A stretch of DNA of 64,000 nt from Gammaproteobacteria bacterium (GTDB taxonomy: Bacteria; Pseudomonadota; Gammaproteobacteria; JAADGQ01), in assembly GCA_021648145.1 (NCBI GenBank), contig JAKITI010000013.1:1-64000 (forward strand), written 5' to 3'. The notes below the pieces were generated by a model that searched no databases, had not been told where the DNA came from, and was given only the letters and a program-made list of their open reading frames with translations. This document shows, one piece after another, positions 1 through 9,923 of the stretch. The translations under genes were made by a program, and so were the position numbers. Each line of letters begins with the position of its first letter. The stretch's first letter is position 1.

Positions 1-1403
1 CGTGTGGCATAAAAAGTAGTTTTACTCGGTGTTCCACCGATTGTTGGTGGAAGGTTTTTCTTATTTACCATAATAGAAAAAGGTGTAGATGCTGTGAGTT
101 TGCTGTTGTCTGATACAGAAAGGGTCACTTTATAGGTGCCAGCATCAGTAGGTTTTCCAGATATTGTTCCGTTTTTTTGATTGACAGTGATCCCTTTTGG
201 AGCTCCCGAGATAGAGAATGTTAACGAATCATCTTTATCAGGGTCGGAAGCTTTGGGCTCGAATGCGTAAGTGTCTCCGATAAAAATCGTTGTATCTTCT
301 GGGACTTTGATGAAAGTGGGTGGGCTATTTTTCTTATTTACCGTAATAGAGAAAGATGTAGACGCTTTGAGTTTTCCATCTGATACAGAAAGGGTCATTG
401 CATAGGTGCCAGCATCAGTAGGTTTTCCAGATATTTTTCCTATTTCTGGATTGACAGTGATCCCTTTTGGAGCTCCCGAGATAGAGAATGTTAACGAATC
501 ATCTTTATCAGGGTCGGAAGCTTTGGATTCAAATACGTAAGTGTCTCCAATAAAAATCGTTGTATCTTTTGGAACTGTAGTGAAAGTGGGGGGATTATTT
601 TCCGGTGCTTTTGCAGGCGGCTCAATGTTTGTTGGTTTTTCACTGGTGGGTGGTTTATTTGCTGGTATTGGTTTTTCACTGGTAGGTGGTTTATTTACTG
701 GAGTTTCTGTTGGTGGTTCACTATTTGTTGGTGGCTCATCGGTAGTAGGTGGAATATCTACTACTTGACTAGTTTGTGGTTGAGGGTTTATTGCTTCAAC
801 TGTGATAGAAAACGGTTCTGTTGTGAGTGTCGTGTTTCCAGTGTCAGCCTGTATTGTGATGTCAGAATAGGTTCCAATATCAATGTCAGCGGGTGTGCCA
901 CTGATTTTTCCAGTGTCAGTATCAAAAAGTATCCATTCAGGTTTGTTTGTAATCGTGAAAACTATCTCTCCTTCAATAGAAGAGAATTCGGGAGTGTAAG
1001 TGTAAGTTTCATTTTCTTTAACAAGGGCGGGAGGTGTATTTAAAAGGGTATATTGTGGTGAAAGCCCTTTTTCTTCTACAGTGATAGAAAATGGTTGAGT
1101 CGTTAATATTGTAAGTTCAACAACAGTCTGAATCTCGATATCGGGATAGAAGCCAGTGTCAGTATTAGAGGGTGTGCCACTGATTGTCCCTGTATCAGGA
1201 TCAAAGAGTATCCATTCAGGTTGGTTTGATATTGTAAAAAGAGCCTCTTCTTCAGCAGTGAGTGAAAATTCAGGGGTATAAGTATAGGCCTCTCCTACTT
1301 TAATAGTGGCAGGAGGCGTATTTGTAAGTCTGTCCGTGCCGCCGCAACCTGAAAGCAGTAAGATTGCTATGACTATTAGATATCTATTCCATGTGTTACG
1401 CAT
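1..1403 (-). CDS. Ig/cadherin-like repeat lipoprotein (partial, 3' end outside window)
   Basis: An open minus-strand frame runs from an ATG at 1403 to the left edge without a stop, so the C-terminus is missing. The N-terminus is a lipoprotein signal: basic start, short hydrophobic stretch and a lipobox ending LLSGC, which predicts a lipid-anchored exported protein. Two putative Ig-like (He_PIG type) domains follow, each with the signature DPDTGTISGTP or DTDTGKISGTP. A Pro/Thr/Glu-rich linker built on PPT repeats lies at about 590-770. After it come two nearly identical cadherin-like domains of about 90 residues (DNA 58-330 and 331-600). The first domains closely resemble the protein encoded just upstream (1513-2451), so the two genes are paralogues, separated by about 109 bases and probably co-transcribed. 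Function is not known; a surface adhesion or matrix role is inference. Confidence 0.8.
   Translation of the reverse strand, partial: MRNTWNRYLIVIAILLLSGCGGTDRLTNTPPATIKVGEAYTYTPEFSLTAEEEALFTISNQPEWILFDPDTGTISGTPSNTDTGFYPDIEIQTVVELTILTTQPFSITVEEKGLSPQYTLLNTPPALVKENETYTYTPEFSSIEGEIVFTITNKPEWILFDTDTGKISGTPADIDIGTYSDITIQADTGNTTLTTEPFSITVEAINPQPQTSQVVDIPPTTDEPPTNSEPPTETPVNKPPTSEKPIPANKPPTSEKPTNIEPPAKAPENNPPTFTTVPKDTTIFIGDTYVFESKASDPDKDDSLTFSISGAPKGITVNPEIGKISGKPTDAGTYAMTLSVSDGKLKASTSFSITVNKKNSPPTFIKVPEDTTIFIGDTYAFEPKASDPDKDDSLTFSISGAPKGITVNQKNGTISGKPTDAGTYKVTLSVSDNSKLTASTPFSIMVNKKNLPPTIGGTPSKTTFYAT
58..600 (-). repeat. Tandem 270/273-bp repeat encoding two cadherin-like domains
   Basis: Bases 58-330 and 331-600 are two highly similar tandem copies, 273 and 270 bases long, differing by scattered substitutions and one codon-sized indel. 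Each encodes one copy of the domain with the signature SDPDKDDSLTFSISGAPKGI. The low divergence points to recent duplication or homogenisation within the gene. Confidence 0.85.
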
Positions 1404-1512
1404 CTGTGCATGACCCTTATGACAATAAAAATAACTTGAGTTGTTATCGTCAGTCTATTGCAAAAATGCTTGTTTTTTTTTGATGGATCTCTCAATTTAC
1501 ACTATTTTTATG

Positions 1513-2451
1513 TTAATCAATTTTTATGTGTGCAGGGTTTGAGTATTGACTCTCGTTACCATAAACATCAAAAGCCGTCATTACAAAAAAATATTCAGGC
1601 AAGAGTAAATTTTCAATGGGGTGGGGTTCTGGCTCTGTAAAGTCGAGTCTAACTCTCTTGTCTTTATCATATTCCCCCTCTTTCGTACCATAATAGATGT
1701 AATAACCTGCCAGATCTTCTAGCTCCGTTCCATCTTCATTTTTTGTGGGAGCGGTCCAGCTAATGGTTGCTGTTTCTATGCCAGGTATGACCGAAAAAGT
1801 GAAAGGTTGCAGGTATGTTTGGTTTGTACCATCTGAAACAGAGATTGTAATTTCATATTTCTCACCAATATGTTCAACTTCCGGCTGAACAGATACCACA
1901 CGCTCGTCTTTATCAAAACTGATCCAGTCGGGGAGGGGGCTCAGGTCAGGAAGCTCTATAAAAAATTCTAAAGGGGTTTTTTCTTGGTCGGATGCATCGA
2001 GTTCAAAGGTATACGTTCGTGTCGCATAGAAATCTGTTGTTTTTGGTATTCCGCTGCCTTCTTTAATTGTGATTGTTGGTGAGAAATTTACATCTTCCAC
2101 CGTGATTGAAAACGCTCCAGTCGTTAATTTTTTATCGCCAATAGTGGTTTGAATTTCGATATTGGGGTATGTTCCAACATTAGCCTGAGAGGGGGTGCCA
2201 CTTATTGTTCCTGTATCAGGATCAAGGGATATCCAGTCAGGTTGGTTTTTTGGTATTGTGAAGTTTATTTCCCCTAAAATAGCGGGGTAAAATTTAGGTG
2301 TGTAAACATATGTTTCACCCTCTTTAATATCTGCAAGTGGCGTGTTTGTAAGTACATACGTATATGCTTTGGGCGTGCCACCGCCATCACAGCTAGATAA
2401 CAATAAAGCCACTATGATGATTAAAATTTTACTCTGAATATGATATTGCAT
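1513..2451 (-). CDS. Lipoprotein with Ig-like repeats and C-terminal fibronectin III-like domain
   Basis: This 312-residue protein starts with a lipoprotein signal peptide (hydrophobic stretch then LLSSC, Cys near residue 21). A putative Ig-like He_PIG domain with DPDTGTISGTP follows. A second cadherin-like repeat covers roughly residues 125-220. A C-terminal segment with ISWTAPT and GYYIYYGT looks like a fibronectin type III fold. The first domain matches those of the neighbouring gene at 1-1403, so the pair probably arose by duplication. It is the promoter-proximal gene of the two. No enzymatic motif is visible; the domain set is typical of bacterial cell-surface or matrix-binding proteins, and the exact role is unknown. 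Confidence 0.8.
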   Translation of the reverse strand: MQYHIQSKILIIIVALLLSSCDGGGTPKAYTYVLTNTPLADIKEGETYVYTPKFYPAILGEINFTIPKNQPDWISLDPDTGTISGTPSQANVGTYPNIEIQTTIGDKKLTTGAFSITVEDVNFSPTITIKEGSGIPKTTDFYATRTYTFELDASDQEKTPLEFFIELPDLSPLPDWISFDKDERVVSVQPEVEHIGEKYEITISVSDGTNQTYLQPFTFSVIPGIETATISWTAPTKNEDGTELEDLAGYYIYYGTKEGEYDKDKRVRLDFTEPEPHPIENLLLPEYFFVMTAFDVYGNESQYSNPAHIKID

Positions 2452-2618
2452 TCTTAACCTCTTACAACCATTCTACGGTTATCCAATGGATATCTTAAAT
2501 TTTCACCATAACATAAATATATTTATGTTGAATTGAACTCACTAAAAGAGTATGAAGTAGGTTCAAACAGGGAGCCTGCTAGGCTTGCACGGTATTTTAA
2601 TATAAATTAGGGTTAAAT

Positions 2619-3659
2619 ATGACGGCGGCATGTCAAATTATACAGATTGATTCTGATACAAATGCATGGGATGAGTTTGTTCAATCTAAAAGCAACGCAT
2701 CAATTTACCACCTATCCGTATGGAAAAAGCTGATTAAACAGCTTTTTGGCCATTCATCTTATTATCTGCAGGCGATGTCTGATGAGGAAGAGGTTGTTGG
2801 TGTTTTACCGCTCGTCCGCTTAAAAAGTATGTTGTTTGGTGATTATATTGTCTCCATGCCATTTTTTAACTATGGCGGGGCGTTGGCGAATTCACTGGAG
2901 ATAGAGCTGGCTTTGATGAATCGAGCCGGTGAGCTTGCTGCCGAGTTAGGCGTGCAGCACATTGAGTTCCGCGATACAGTGGCACGAGGTGAGCCGTGGC
3001 CCGTACGTGAAGATAAAGTTGTTATGGAGCTGGCATTGCCTGATTCAGAAGATGAATTATGGTCAAACATCGGTACTAAAGTAAGGGCGCAGGTAAAACG
3101 CCCGCAGCGTGAAGGCGTGGAAATACGCAGCGGTGGTTTGGAGTTAGTGGATGATTTTTATCGCGTCTTTTCTGAAAATATGCGTGATTTGGGAACGCCT
3201 GTCTATTCAAAGTCACTTTTTTCAGAAATATTAAAAGCGTTTCCTGATAATAGTTATATCGTATTAATTAATCATGATGGTGGCCCTGTCGCCGCTGGTT
3301 TTTTACTGGGTTTTAATGGACGACTGGAAATTCCGTGGGCTTCGTCATTACGAAAACATAATCGTATTGGTGTCAATATGGCGCTCTACTGGAATGTACT
3401 TAAGCTCGCAATAGCTAATGATTATAAAGTATTTGATTTTGGGCGTTCTACCGTTGGCTGTGGCACGTATCGTTTTAAAAAGCAGTGGGGCGCAGAGCCG
3501 AAACAGCTCTATTGGCACTATTGGCTCAAAGAGGGCGGCGCTGTGCCTCAGCTGAACCCTGATAATCCAAAATATAAGATGGCGATTAATGCGTGGCAGC
3601 GCTTACCTATAGGGGTCGCTAACTGGCTTGGGCCAAAAATTGTTAAAAATTTACCGTAA
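2619..3659 (+). CDS. FemAB-like protein, PEP-CTERM/XrtA-associated type
   Basis: The 346-residue protein has the GNAT-like FemAB fold: an N-terminal segment WDEFVQSKSNASIYHLSVWK, a central VKRPQREGVEI region, and a C-terminal FDFGRSTVGCGTYRFKKQWG motif. This arrangement is characteristic of the FemAB family tied to XrtA/PEP-CTERM exopolysaccharide loci. FemAB proteins transfer aminoacyl groups to peptidoglycan-type acceptors; the substrate of this subfamily is not established. No exosortase, glycosyltransferase or PEP-CTERM target was found nearby, so in this window it is isolated. It converges on uvrA, with a hairpin between them. Confidence 0.75.
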   Translation: MTAACQIIQIDSDTNAWDEFVQSKSNASIYHLSVWKKLIKQLFGHSSYYLQAMSDEEEVVGVLPLVRLKSMLFGDYIVSMPFFNYGGALANSLEIELALMNRAGELAAELGVQHIEFRDTVARGEPWPVREDKVVMELALPDSEDELWSNIGTKVRAQVKRPQREGVEIRSGGLELVDDFYRVFSENMRDLGTPVYSKSLFSEILKAFPDNSYIVLINHDGGPVAAGFLLGFNGRLEIPWASSLRKHNRIGVNMALYWNVLKLAIANDYKVFDFGRSTVGCGTYRFKKQWGAEPKQLYWHYWLKEGGAVPQLNPDNPKYKMAINAWQRLPIGVANWLGPKIVKNLP

Positions 3660-3673
3660 ATAATTCTGCTTAT

Positions 3674-3708
3674 GTAGGTTGGGGTTCGCAAGCTCACCGC
3701 CAACCTAC
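3674..3708. repeat. Palindrome between convergent genes (REP-like or bidirectional terminator)
   Basis: GTAGGTTGG at 3674-3682 is perfectly complementary to CCAACCTAC at 3700-3708, with a 17-base loop that can add pairs. It lies between the ends of the FemAB gene and uvrA. It could be a dispersed REP-type palindrome or a shared terminator, although no T-run follows. Only one copy was noticed in this window. Confidence 0.5.
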
Positions 3709-3724
3709 GGTATGTCGCTATTTG

Positions 3725-6574
3725 TTAACTTAATGGCGGTGCTGTAGCGGCTGCTTTTTTAATATGCTTGGCTAAAAATTGTCCTGTGTAAGACTCTGCA
3801 TGATTGCACAGCGTTTCAACAGTGCCTGCTGCGAGAATCATACCGCCGCCATTGCCGCCTTCAGGGCCTAAATCGATAATCCAGTCAGCTGTTTTAATGA
3901 CATCCAGATTATGTTCGATGATAACAATGGTGTTGCCATGTTCACGCAGACGGTACAACACATTGAGCAGTTGCTGTATGTCGTGAAAGTGCAGGCCTGT
4001 TGTAGGTTCGTCGAGAATATAGAGTGTTTTTCCAGTATCACGCTTGGATAGTTCGCGCGCCAGTTTGATGCGTTGCGCTTCGCCCCCCGAAAGAGTAGTC
4101 GCGTTTTGTCCCAACGTGATGTACGAGAGGCCGACATCCAGAAGGGTTTGTAATTTACGTTTTACAACTGGAATAGCATCAAAAAATTCGGCAGCATCTT
4201 CAACGGTCATTTCAAGAATTTGATGTATATTTTTGCCTTTGTATTTAATCTCCAGCGTTTCACGATTGTAACGCTGGCTTTTGCATACATCACAAGGCAC
4301 ATAAATATCCGGCAAAAAGTGCATTTCAACTTTTATCACGCCGTCACCACGGCAGGCTTCGCAGCGCCCACCTTTGACGTTGAAACTAAACCGCCCGGGC
4401 ATATAACCCCGGGAGCGTGCCTCTTTTGTGCCCGCAAAAATTTCACGTACGGGTGAAAAAAGTCCTGTATAGGTCGCGGGATTAGAGCGTGGTGTACGGC
4501 CGATTGGGCTTTGGTCGATATCAACAATTTTATCGAACTGCTCTAAACCAGTAATTTTTTCATGAGGTGCAGGTGCTTCACCGCCTTTGTTGATAGCGAT
4601 GGCGGCGGCTCGGTAGAGCGTATCATTAATCAGTGTTGACTTTCCTGAGCCCGAAACGCCAGTAATACAGGTGATTAAACCGACTGGAATTTCAGCATTC
4701 ACTTTTTTAAGGTTATTCCCCGTTGCACCAATAATTTTTAAAACACGCGTTGGATCAAATTCAGCCAAAGTACTTGGCCCTGTAATACTTTTAGTGCCCA
4801 AGAGGTATTGGCCGGTGAGCGAAGCTGGATTATTAATCACTTCATCGGGCGTACCTTGAGCAATGATATTGCCACCATGCACACCAGCACCTGGGCCAAT
4901 GTCGAGTACGTAATCGGCCATGCGAATAGCATCTTCATCATGCTCAACGACGATCACAGTATTACCAAGATCACGTAGATAAGTCAGCGTTTTTAGCAGT
5001 CGTTCATTATCCCGTTGATGCAGTCCAATTGAGGGTTCATCAAGCACATACATCACACCGACTAAACCTGCGCCAATCTGGCTGGCAAGGCGAATACGTT
5101 GCGCTTCACCGCCGGAAAGAGTGTCAGCACTGCGATTCAGGCTCAGATAGTCCAGCCCGACATTGACTAGAAAACTCAGGCGTTGAGCAATTTCCTTGAC
5201 GATTTTGTCTGCAATTTGACCACGACTCCCAGGCAGCTTCAGTGTGGTGAATAGTGCATATGCATCGCCCACCGACATTGCTGAAACCACTGGCAATGTG
5301 TATTCGTTAATAAATACATGGCGTGCTTCTCTGCGCAGACGAGTAGCGTTACAGTCAGTACATGATTGGTGGCTGATGTATTTGGCTAATTCGTCACGCA
5401 CAACATTGGACTCCGTCTCACGATAACGGCGCTCCATATTAGGAATAACACCTTCAAAAGCATGGATGCGGCTGGTGGATTTGTTGTCACTTTGATACGT
5501 GAATTTAATCTTTTCATCACCACTTCCATACAATACCACTTGCTTGATATTTTCCGGCAAGTCATCAAATGGTGTTTCAATATCAAATTGATAGTGTGCG
5601 GAAAGTGCCTTGAGAAGCTGGAAATAATAGTTGTTGCGTCGATCCCAGCCTCGCACAGCGCCTCCGGCGAGGCTTAATTCTGTATTTTGAACAACGCGTG
5701 CAGAGTCAAATACCTGCATCGTACCCAAGCCGTCGCAAGTGGGGCAGGCACCGACTGGATTGTTGAACGAAAAAAGCCGTGGTTCCAATTCTGGAATGTT
5801 GTAGCCGCAATGAGGGCAAGAAAAACGAGCAGAAAAGACCAGGTTAGCTTTTTTATCATCATCCATAAAAGCGATGTAAAGCAGTCCATCACTGAGTGTA
5901 AGTGCAGATTCAACGGAGTCTGCCAAGCGTTGTTTGATATCATCACGTACTTTAAAGCGATCAATAACGACTTCAATATTGTGTTTTTTATAGCGATCTA
6001 ATACTGGGGTTTGGTCAATTTCAACCACTTCTCCATTCACACGAGCTCGTACATACCCTTGGCTCAACAGTTGATTGAAAACTTGTTGATGCTCACCTTT
6101 TCGGTCACGTATGACGGGTGAGAGCAGCATCAGCTTTGTACCTTCCGGCTGCTCAAGAATATGGTCTACCATTTGGCTGACCGTTTGAGCTTCCAGTGTG
6201 ATTTTATGCTCGGGACATTGAGGTTCGCCAACACGCGCAAACAGCAGTCGCAGGTAGTCATAGATCTCAGTCACAGTGCCTACGGTGGATCGTGGGTTGT
6301 GAGAGGTTGATTTCTGTTCAATAGAGATCGCGGGCGAAAGCCCTTCGATATGATCAATATCGGGTTTTTCCATCACCGAAAGAAATTGCCGAGCGTAGGC
6401 CGAGAGTGATTCTACATAGCGACGCTGTCCTTCGGCATAAATTGTATCAAAGGCCAGTGAGGATTTGCCCGAGCCAGATAGACCGGTAATTACAATGAGT
6501 TTATCGCGCGGCAGATCAACATCAATATTTTTTAAATTGTGTGTGCGTGCACCACGAATGAGAATTGTATCCAT
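3725..6574 (-). CDS. uvrA: Excinuclease ABC subunit A
   Basis: This is full-length UvrA (949 residues, usual about 940), the damage-sensing ATPase of nucleotide excision repair that loads UvrB. Visible motifs are Walker [10 protein letters not shown] near residue 31 and a second Walker [10 protein letters not shown] in the C-terminal half. Two ABC signatures LSGGEAQRI and Walker B segments LDEPSIGLH and LDEPTTGLH are present. Zinc-binding cysteines occur as CPHCG/CPTCDG and [12 protein letters not shown], plus an extra CTDC pair. The order uvrA, divergent MFS transporter, ssb is common in gammaproteobacteria. No complete LexA box was found upstream. Confidence 0.98.
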   Translation of the reverse strand: MDTILIRGARTHNLKNIDVDLPRDKLIVITGLSGSGKSSLAFDTIYAEGQRRYVESLSAYARQFLSVMEKPDIDHIEGLSPAISIEQKSTSHNPRSTVGTVTEIYDYLRLLFARVGEPQCPEHKITLEAQTVSQMVDHILEQPEGTKLMLLSPVIRDRKGEHQQVFNQLLSQGYVRARVNGEVVEIDQTPVLDRYKKHNIEVVIDRFKVRDDIKQRLADSVESALTLSDGLLYIAFMDDDKKANLVFSARFSCPHCGYNIPELEPRLFSFNNPVGACPTCDGLGTMQVFDSARVVQNTELSLAGGAVRGWDRRNNYYFQLLKALSAHYQFDIETPFDDLPENIKQVVLYGSGDEKIKFTYQSDNKSTSRIHAFEGVIPNMERRYRETESNVVRDELAKYISHQSCTDCNATRLRREARHVFINEYTLPVVSAMSVGDAYALFTTLKLPGSRGQIADKIVKEIAQRLSFLVNVGLDYLSLNRSADTLSGGEAQRIRLASQIGAGLVGVMYVLDEPSIGLHQRDNERLLKTLTYLRDLGNTVIVVEHDEDAIRMADYVLDIGPGAGVHGGNIIAQGTPDEVINNPASLTGQYLLGTKSITGPSTLAEFDPTRVLKIIGATGNNLKKVNAEIPVGLITCITGVSGSGKSTLINDTLYRAAAIAINKGGEAPAPHEKITGLEQFDKIVDIDQSPIGRTPRSNPATYTGLFSPVREIFAGTKEARSRGYMPGRFSFNVKGGRCEACRGDGVIKVEMHFLPDIYVPCDVCKSQRYNRETLEIKYKGKNIHQILEMTVEDAAEFFDAIPVVKRKLQTLLDVGLSYITLGQNATTLSGGEAQRIKLARELSKRDTGKTLYILDEPTTGLHFHDIQQLLNVLYRLREHGNTIVIIEHNLDVIKTADWIIDLGPEGGNGGGMILAAGTVETLCNHAESYTGQFLAKHIKKAAATAPPLS

Positions 6575-6797
6575 AAGAAAATTATTGTTTTTGATGGATT
6601 GAAAGGGGATATAGGGTATCAGTTTTTTTACTGTATGTTATCAATCCATTTTACGGATCCATATTATATTGAGTGTTCGCATCAATGATAGGGCTGGAGG
6701 TATTTTTCAATATCAAGAGCTGTGTCTCAATAAATTAACCTGATAGAATGCAGCGGACTTTATAAAGAATAATAACCGAATTGCATTTGATATCTAT

Positions 6798-8177
6798 ATG
6801 ATACAACAAGACATGACCCCTTTAGAGCGGCGAGCGACGATTTCGGCAGCAGGGCTTTTTGCACTGCGCATGATCGGGCTATTTATGATATTGCCCGTTT
6901 TTGCTTTGTATGGTGAAGAGCTGGAAGGTTCCACCCCTCTGTTGATTGGTTTGGCTATTGGTATTTATGGCTTGACCCAGGCGCTATTGCAAATTCCATT
7001 TGGCATGTTGTCTGACCGTTTTGGGCGTAAACCCATGATTGCCATTGGCCTGTTAATTTTTGCCGCAGGTAGTGTTGTAGCGGCGATGTCAGACAGTATC
7101 GTGGGCGTGATTATAGGCCGAGCGTTGCAAGGGGGGGGGGCGATTGCTGCGGTTATTATGGCGATGACTGCGGATTTAACCCGTGAAGAGCATCGTACTA
7201 AAGCGATGGCTATGATTGGTATGACAATCGGCGCTGCATTTGCCATATCACTTGCGATGGGGCCCGTGCTGAATAACTGGATTGGTGTTGATGGTATTTT
7301 CTGGCTGACGGCTGTGTTGTCATTACTTGGTTTGGTGTTACTGAAATATGGGGTGCCGCGGATTGAGAAGTACCGATTTCATCGTGATACTGAAGCATCG
7401 CCTTCGCAATTTAAAGATGTTTTAAAGAATGGCCAGTTATTACGTCTGGATTTCGGTATTTTTATTCTTCATATGATCCTGACGGCCAGCTTTGTGGTGA
7501 TGCCACTGGCACTGCGAGACCATACGGGAATTGATGTCAGTGATCACTGGCAGATCTATTTAGGTGTGATGGTGCTCTCCTTTATTGGCTTTGTGCCCTT
7601 GGTGATTCTGGCCGAAAAGTACCGTAAAATGAAGCAGGTATTTGTTGCTGCAACAATTTTGATCGGCTTGGCTCAGGCTATCTTAGTCTTTGCTATTGAT
7701 TCATTCTGGGCTGTGTTTGCCACACTCCTGATGTTTTTTATTGCTTTTAATGCATTGGAAGCGACATTGCCTTCATGGATCAGCAAAACAGCACCGGCGG
7801 ATAAAAAAGGAACGGCAATGGGCGTTTATTCCAGCTCACAGTTTTTTGGTGCATTTGTTGGTGGTGTGGTCGGTGGCTTGATTCACCAGCACCTTGGTCT
7901 TGAAATTGTATTCTTATTTTGTGCGGTAAGTGCGGGTATCTGGGCGCTCGTAGCTGTGGGGATGAGTGTTCCGTCACACTTGAAAACCTACATGATTAAT
8001 GTAGGTGAGATTGATTCATTGGAAGCAAATACTTTGGAAGAAAAGCTCAAAGTAGTGACGGGTGTTGCTGAAGTTGTTGTTGTGAGTGAAGATGGTGTCG
8101 CTTATCTGAAAGTGGATAGTGAAACAGTGGATTGGGATTCGCTTTATCTCTATTCTATTGATGATGAACGTGCCTGA
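6798..8177 (+). CDS. yajR: MFS transporter of the YajR type
   Basis: The 459-residue protein has twelve hydrophobic segments and the MFS signature after TM2 (GMLSDRFGRKPM). The N-terminus LERRATISAAGLFALRMIGLFMILPV and the length match E. coli YajR (454 residues). The last 60 residues after TM12 form a soluble ferredoxin-like YAM-type domain (INVGEIDSLEANTLEEKLK). The substrate of YajR-type transporters is unknown. A run of ten G at 7131-7140 lies in frame within the coding region (GGG codons) and could slip. The gene is divergent from uvrA and precedes ssb on the same strand. Confidence 0.85.
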   Translation: MIQQDMTPLERRATISAAGLFALRMIGLFMILPVFALYGEELEGSTPLLIGLAIGIYGLTQALLQIPFGMLSDRFGRKPMIAIGLLIFAAGSVVAAMSDSIVGVIIGRALQGGGAIAAVIMAMTADLTREEHRTKAMAMIGMTIGAAFAISLAMGPVLNNWIGVDGIFWLTAVLSLLGLVLLKYGVPRIEKYRFHRDTEASPSQFKDVLKNGQLLRLDFGIFILHMILTASFVVMPLALRDHTGIDVSDHWQIYLGVMVLSFIGFVPLVILAEKYRKMKQVFVAATILIGLAQAILVFAIDSFWAVFATLLMFFIAFNALEATLPSWISKTAPADKKGTAMGVYSSSQFFGAFVGGVVGGLIHQHLGLEIVFLFCAVSAGIWALVAVGMSVPSHLKTYMINVGEIDSLEANTLEEKLKVVTGVAEVVVVSEDGVAYLKVDSETVDWDSLYLYSIDDERA

Positions 8178-8209
8178 ATATTAGAAATTAGAGATTGAGG
8201 AAGAGAGTT

Positions 8210-8725
8210 ATGTCAAGAGGTATTAACAAAGTTATATTGGTCGGAAATCTAGGAAATGATCCTGAAACTCGCTATATGCCAAATGGTAATGCGGTGACAA
8301 ATATCACTATTGCGACCAGTGATTCCTGGAAAGATAAACAGAGTGGTGAGCAGCAAGAACGTACTGAATGGCATCGCGTGGTTTTCTTTAACCGTTTGGC
8401 TGAAATCGCGGGTGAATATTTGCGTAAAGGCTCACAGGTTTATGTTGAAGGTCGCTTGCAAACGAAAAAGTGGCAAGATAATAATGGCAATGATCGTTAT
8501 ACCACTGAAATAGTCGCATCCGAGATGCAAATGCTTGGAGGGCGTGCAGGCGGTGGCGGCGGCAATATGGGGGGCGGCCAGCAATACGGCGGTGACTCTA
8601 TGGGAGGCGGTGGAGAGCAGCGCGCGCCCACTTCAAAACCAGCTCAACAACAAAACCAACCTCAACAAAGCCAACCTCAGAAATCAGGTGGCATGGATGA
8701 TTTTGATGACGATATACCTTTTTAA
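8210..8725 (+). CDS. ssb: Single-stranded DNA-binding protein
   Basis: A 171-residue SSB. It has an N-terminal OB fold ([18 protein letters not shown], then [23 protein letters not shown]), a Gly/Gln-rich flexible linker, and the acidic tail DFDDDIPF that recruits repair and replication partners. The ATG at 8210 is preferred over the in-frame TTG at 8195, because it gives the family-typical MSRGINK start and has a GAGGAAGAG ribosome-binding site just upstream. The gene follows the MFS transporter by about 30 bases and precedes sucC by 25. Confidence 0.97.
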   Translation: MSRGINKVILVGNLGNDPETRYMPNGNAVTNITIATSDSWKDKQSGEQQERTEWHRVVFFNRLAEIAGEYLRKGSQVYVEGRLQTKKWQDNNGNDRYTTEIVASEMQMLGGRAGGGGGNMGGGQQYGGDSMGGGGEQRAPTSKPAQQQNQPQQSQPQKSGGMDDFDDDIPF

Positions 8726-8750
8726 TCACAAATGACTTAGGGATAAAGAG

Positions 8751-9920
8751 ATGAACCTGCATGAATATCAAGCGAAGCAACTGTTCGCAGATTATGGAAT
8801 TCCCATACCTTCGGGTAAGGCGGCCGAGTCATTGGCTGAAGCAGTTGAAGCTGCTCATGTGTTGGGCGGTGATCAATGGGCTGTCAAAGCACAGGTGCAT
8901 GCAGGAGGGCGTGGTAAAGGCGGTGGCATTAAATTAATTTCTAATATAAGTGAGCTGGAAACTGCGGTCAGTGCTTTATTAGGTTCAAAACTTGTGACTC
9001 CTCAAACTGACTCAGTGGGTTTGCCAGTAAACACTGTGTTGATCGAAAAAGTTCAACCTTTTAGTCGAGAGTTATATCTGGGCGTACTGGTTGATCGCCA
9101 AAGTGAACGCATTATTGTGATGGCTTCTGCTGCGGGTGGAATGGATATTGAAGCTGTTGCGGCGGATACACCGGAAAAAATTCATACCGTTGCCATTGAT
9201 CCAATTGTGGGTTTGCAATCTTACCAATGTCGTCAACTTGGTTTTGCTTTGGAGCTGGATAAAAGTCAGTTCGGATCGTTTGGAAAACTGCTGCAAAATC
9301 TCTATCGCCTCTATTTGGAAAAAGATTGCAGCCTGGCAGAAATCAATCCAATGGTGGTCACTGATTCGGGTGATTTGGTGGCATTGGATGCCAAGTTAGT
9401 GATTGATGATAATGCGCTCTATCGTTTGCCTGCGATTAAAGCAATGGCGGATGCATCTCAAGAAGATGAGACTGAACATAAAGCCGAAAAACTGGGTTTG
9501 AACTATATTACTCTGGAGGGTGATATCGCTTGTATGGTTAACGGTGCAGGGCTCGCAATGGCGACAATGGATTTGATTAAACTGCATGGCGGAAAGCCTG
9601 CTAATTTTCTTGATGTAGGCGGCGGAACGACAGCTGAACGTGTTACTGAAGCATTTAAGCTGATTCTGGCCGACCATAAAGTCAATGCGATTTTAGTCAA
9701 TATTTTTGGTGGTATTGTGCGTTGTGATCTTATTGCGACAGGAATCATTAATGCGGTCAAAGAGGTTGGAATTAATATTCCAGTAGTGGTACGTCTGGAA
9801 GGCACTAATGTTGAGCAAGGCAAAACATTGTTGCAAGAGAGTCATTTAAGTATTGTGACAGCGGAAAATTTGACAAAAGCTGCTGAGCAAGCCGTTACTT
9901 TAGCTGCAAGGAACCAATAA
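8751..9920 (+). CDS. sucC: Succinate-CoA ligase, ADP-forming, beta subunit
   Basis: A 389-residue SucC starting [20 protein letters not shown], with the ATP-grasp region ([15 protein letters not shown]) and the C-terminal CoA-ligase part ([16 protein letters not shown]). With SucD it forms the citric-acid-cycle enzyme that converts succinyl-CoA to succinate and makes ATP or GTP. The gene is 25 bases after ssb, has the ribosome site AGGGATAAAGAG, and lies only three bases before sucD. Confidence 0.98.
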   Translation: MNLHEYQAKQLFADYGIPIPSGKAAESLAEAVEAAHVLGGDQWAVKAQVHAGGRGKGGGIKLISNISELETAVSALLGSKLVTPQTDSVGLPVNTVLIEKVQPFSRELYLGVLVDRQSERIIVMASAAGGMDIEAVAADTPEKIHTVAIDPIVGLQSYQCRQLGFALELDKSQFGSFGKLLQNLYRLYLEKDCSLAEINPMVVTDSGDLVALDAKLVIDDNALYRLPAIKAMADASQEDETEHKAEKLGLNYITLEGDIACMVNGAGLAMATMDLIKLHGGKPANFLDVGGGTTAERVTEAFKLILADHKVNAILVNIFGGIVRCDLIATGIINAVKEVGINIPVVVRLEGTNVEQGKTLLQESHLSIVTAENLTKAAEQAVTLAARNQ

Positions 9921-9923
9921 ATC

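Noticed and set aside
541-1043. Plus-strand open frames in the left-edge region
   Set aside because: They lie antisense to the repeat lipoprotein, are low-complexity (VGG/GGLF) and have no ribosome sites.
2545-2605. tRNA- or riboswitch-like hairpin upstream of the FemAB gene
   Set aside because: A TTCAAAC loop-like phrase and a GU-rich stem are present, but there is no acceptor or anticodon structure and no match to a known riboswitch.
6600-6660. Possible LexA box upstream of uvrA (CTGTATGTTATCAATC)
   Set aside because: The left half CTGT fits, but the right half lacks ACAG, so it does not meet the SOS-box pattern.
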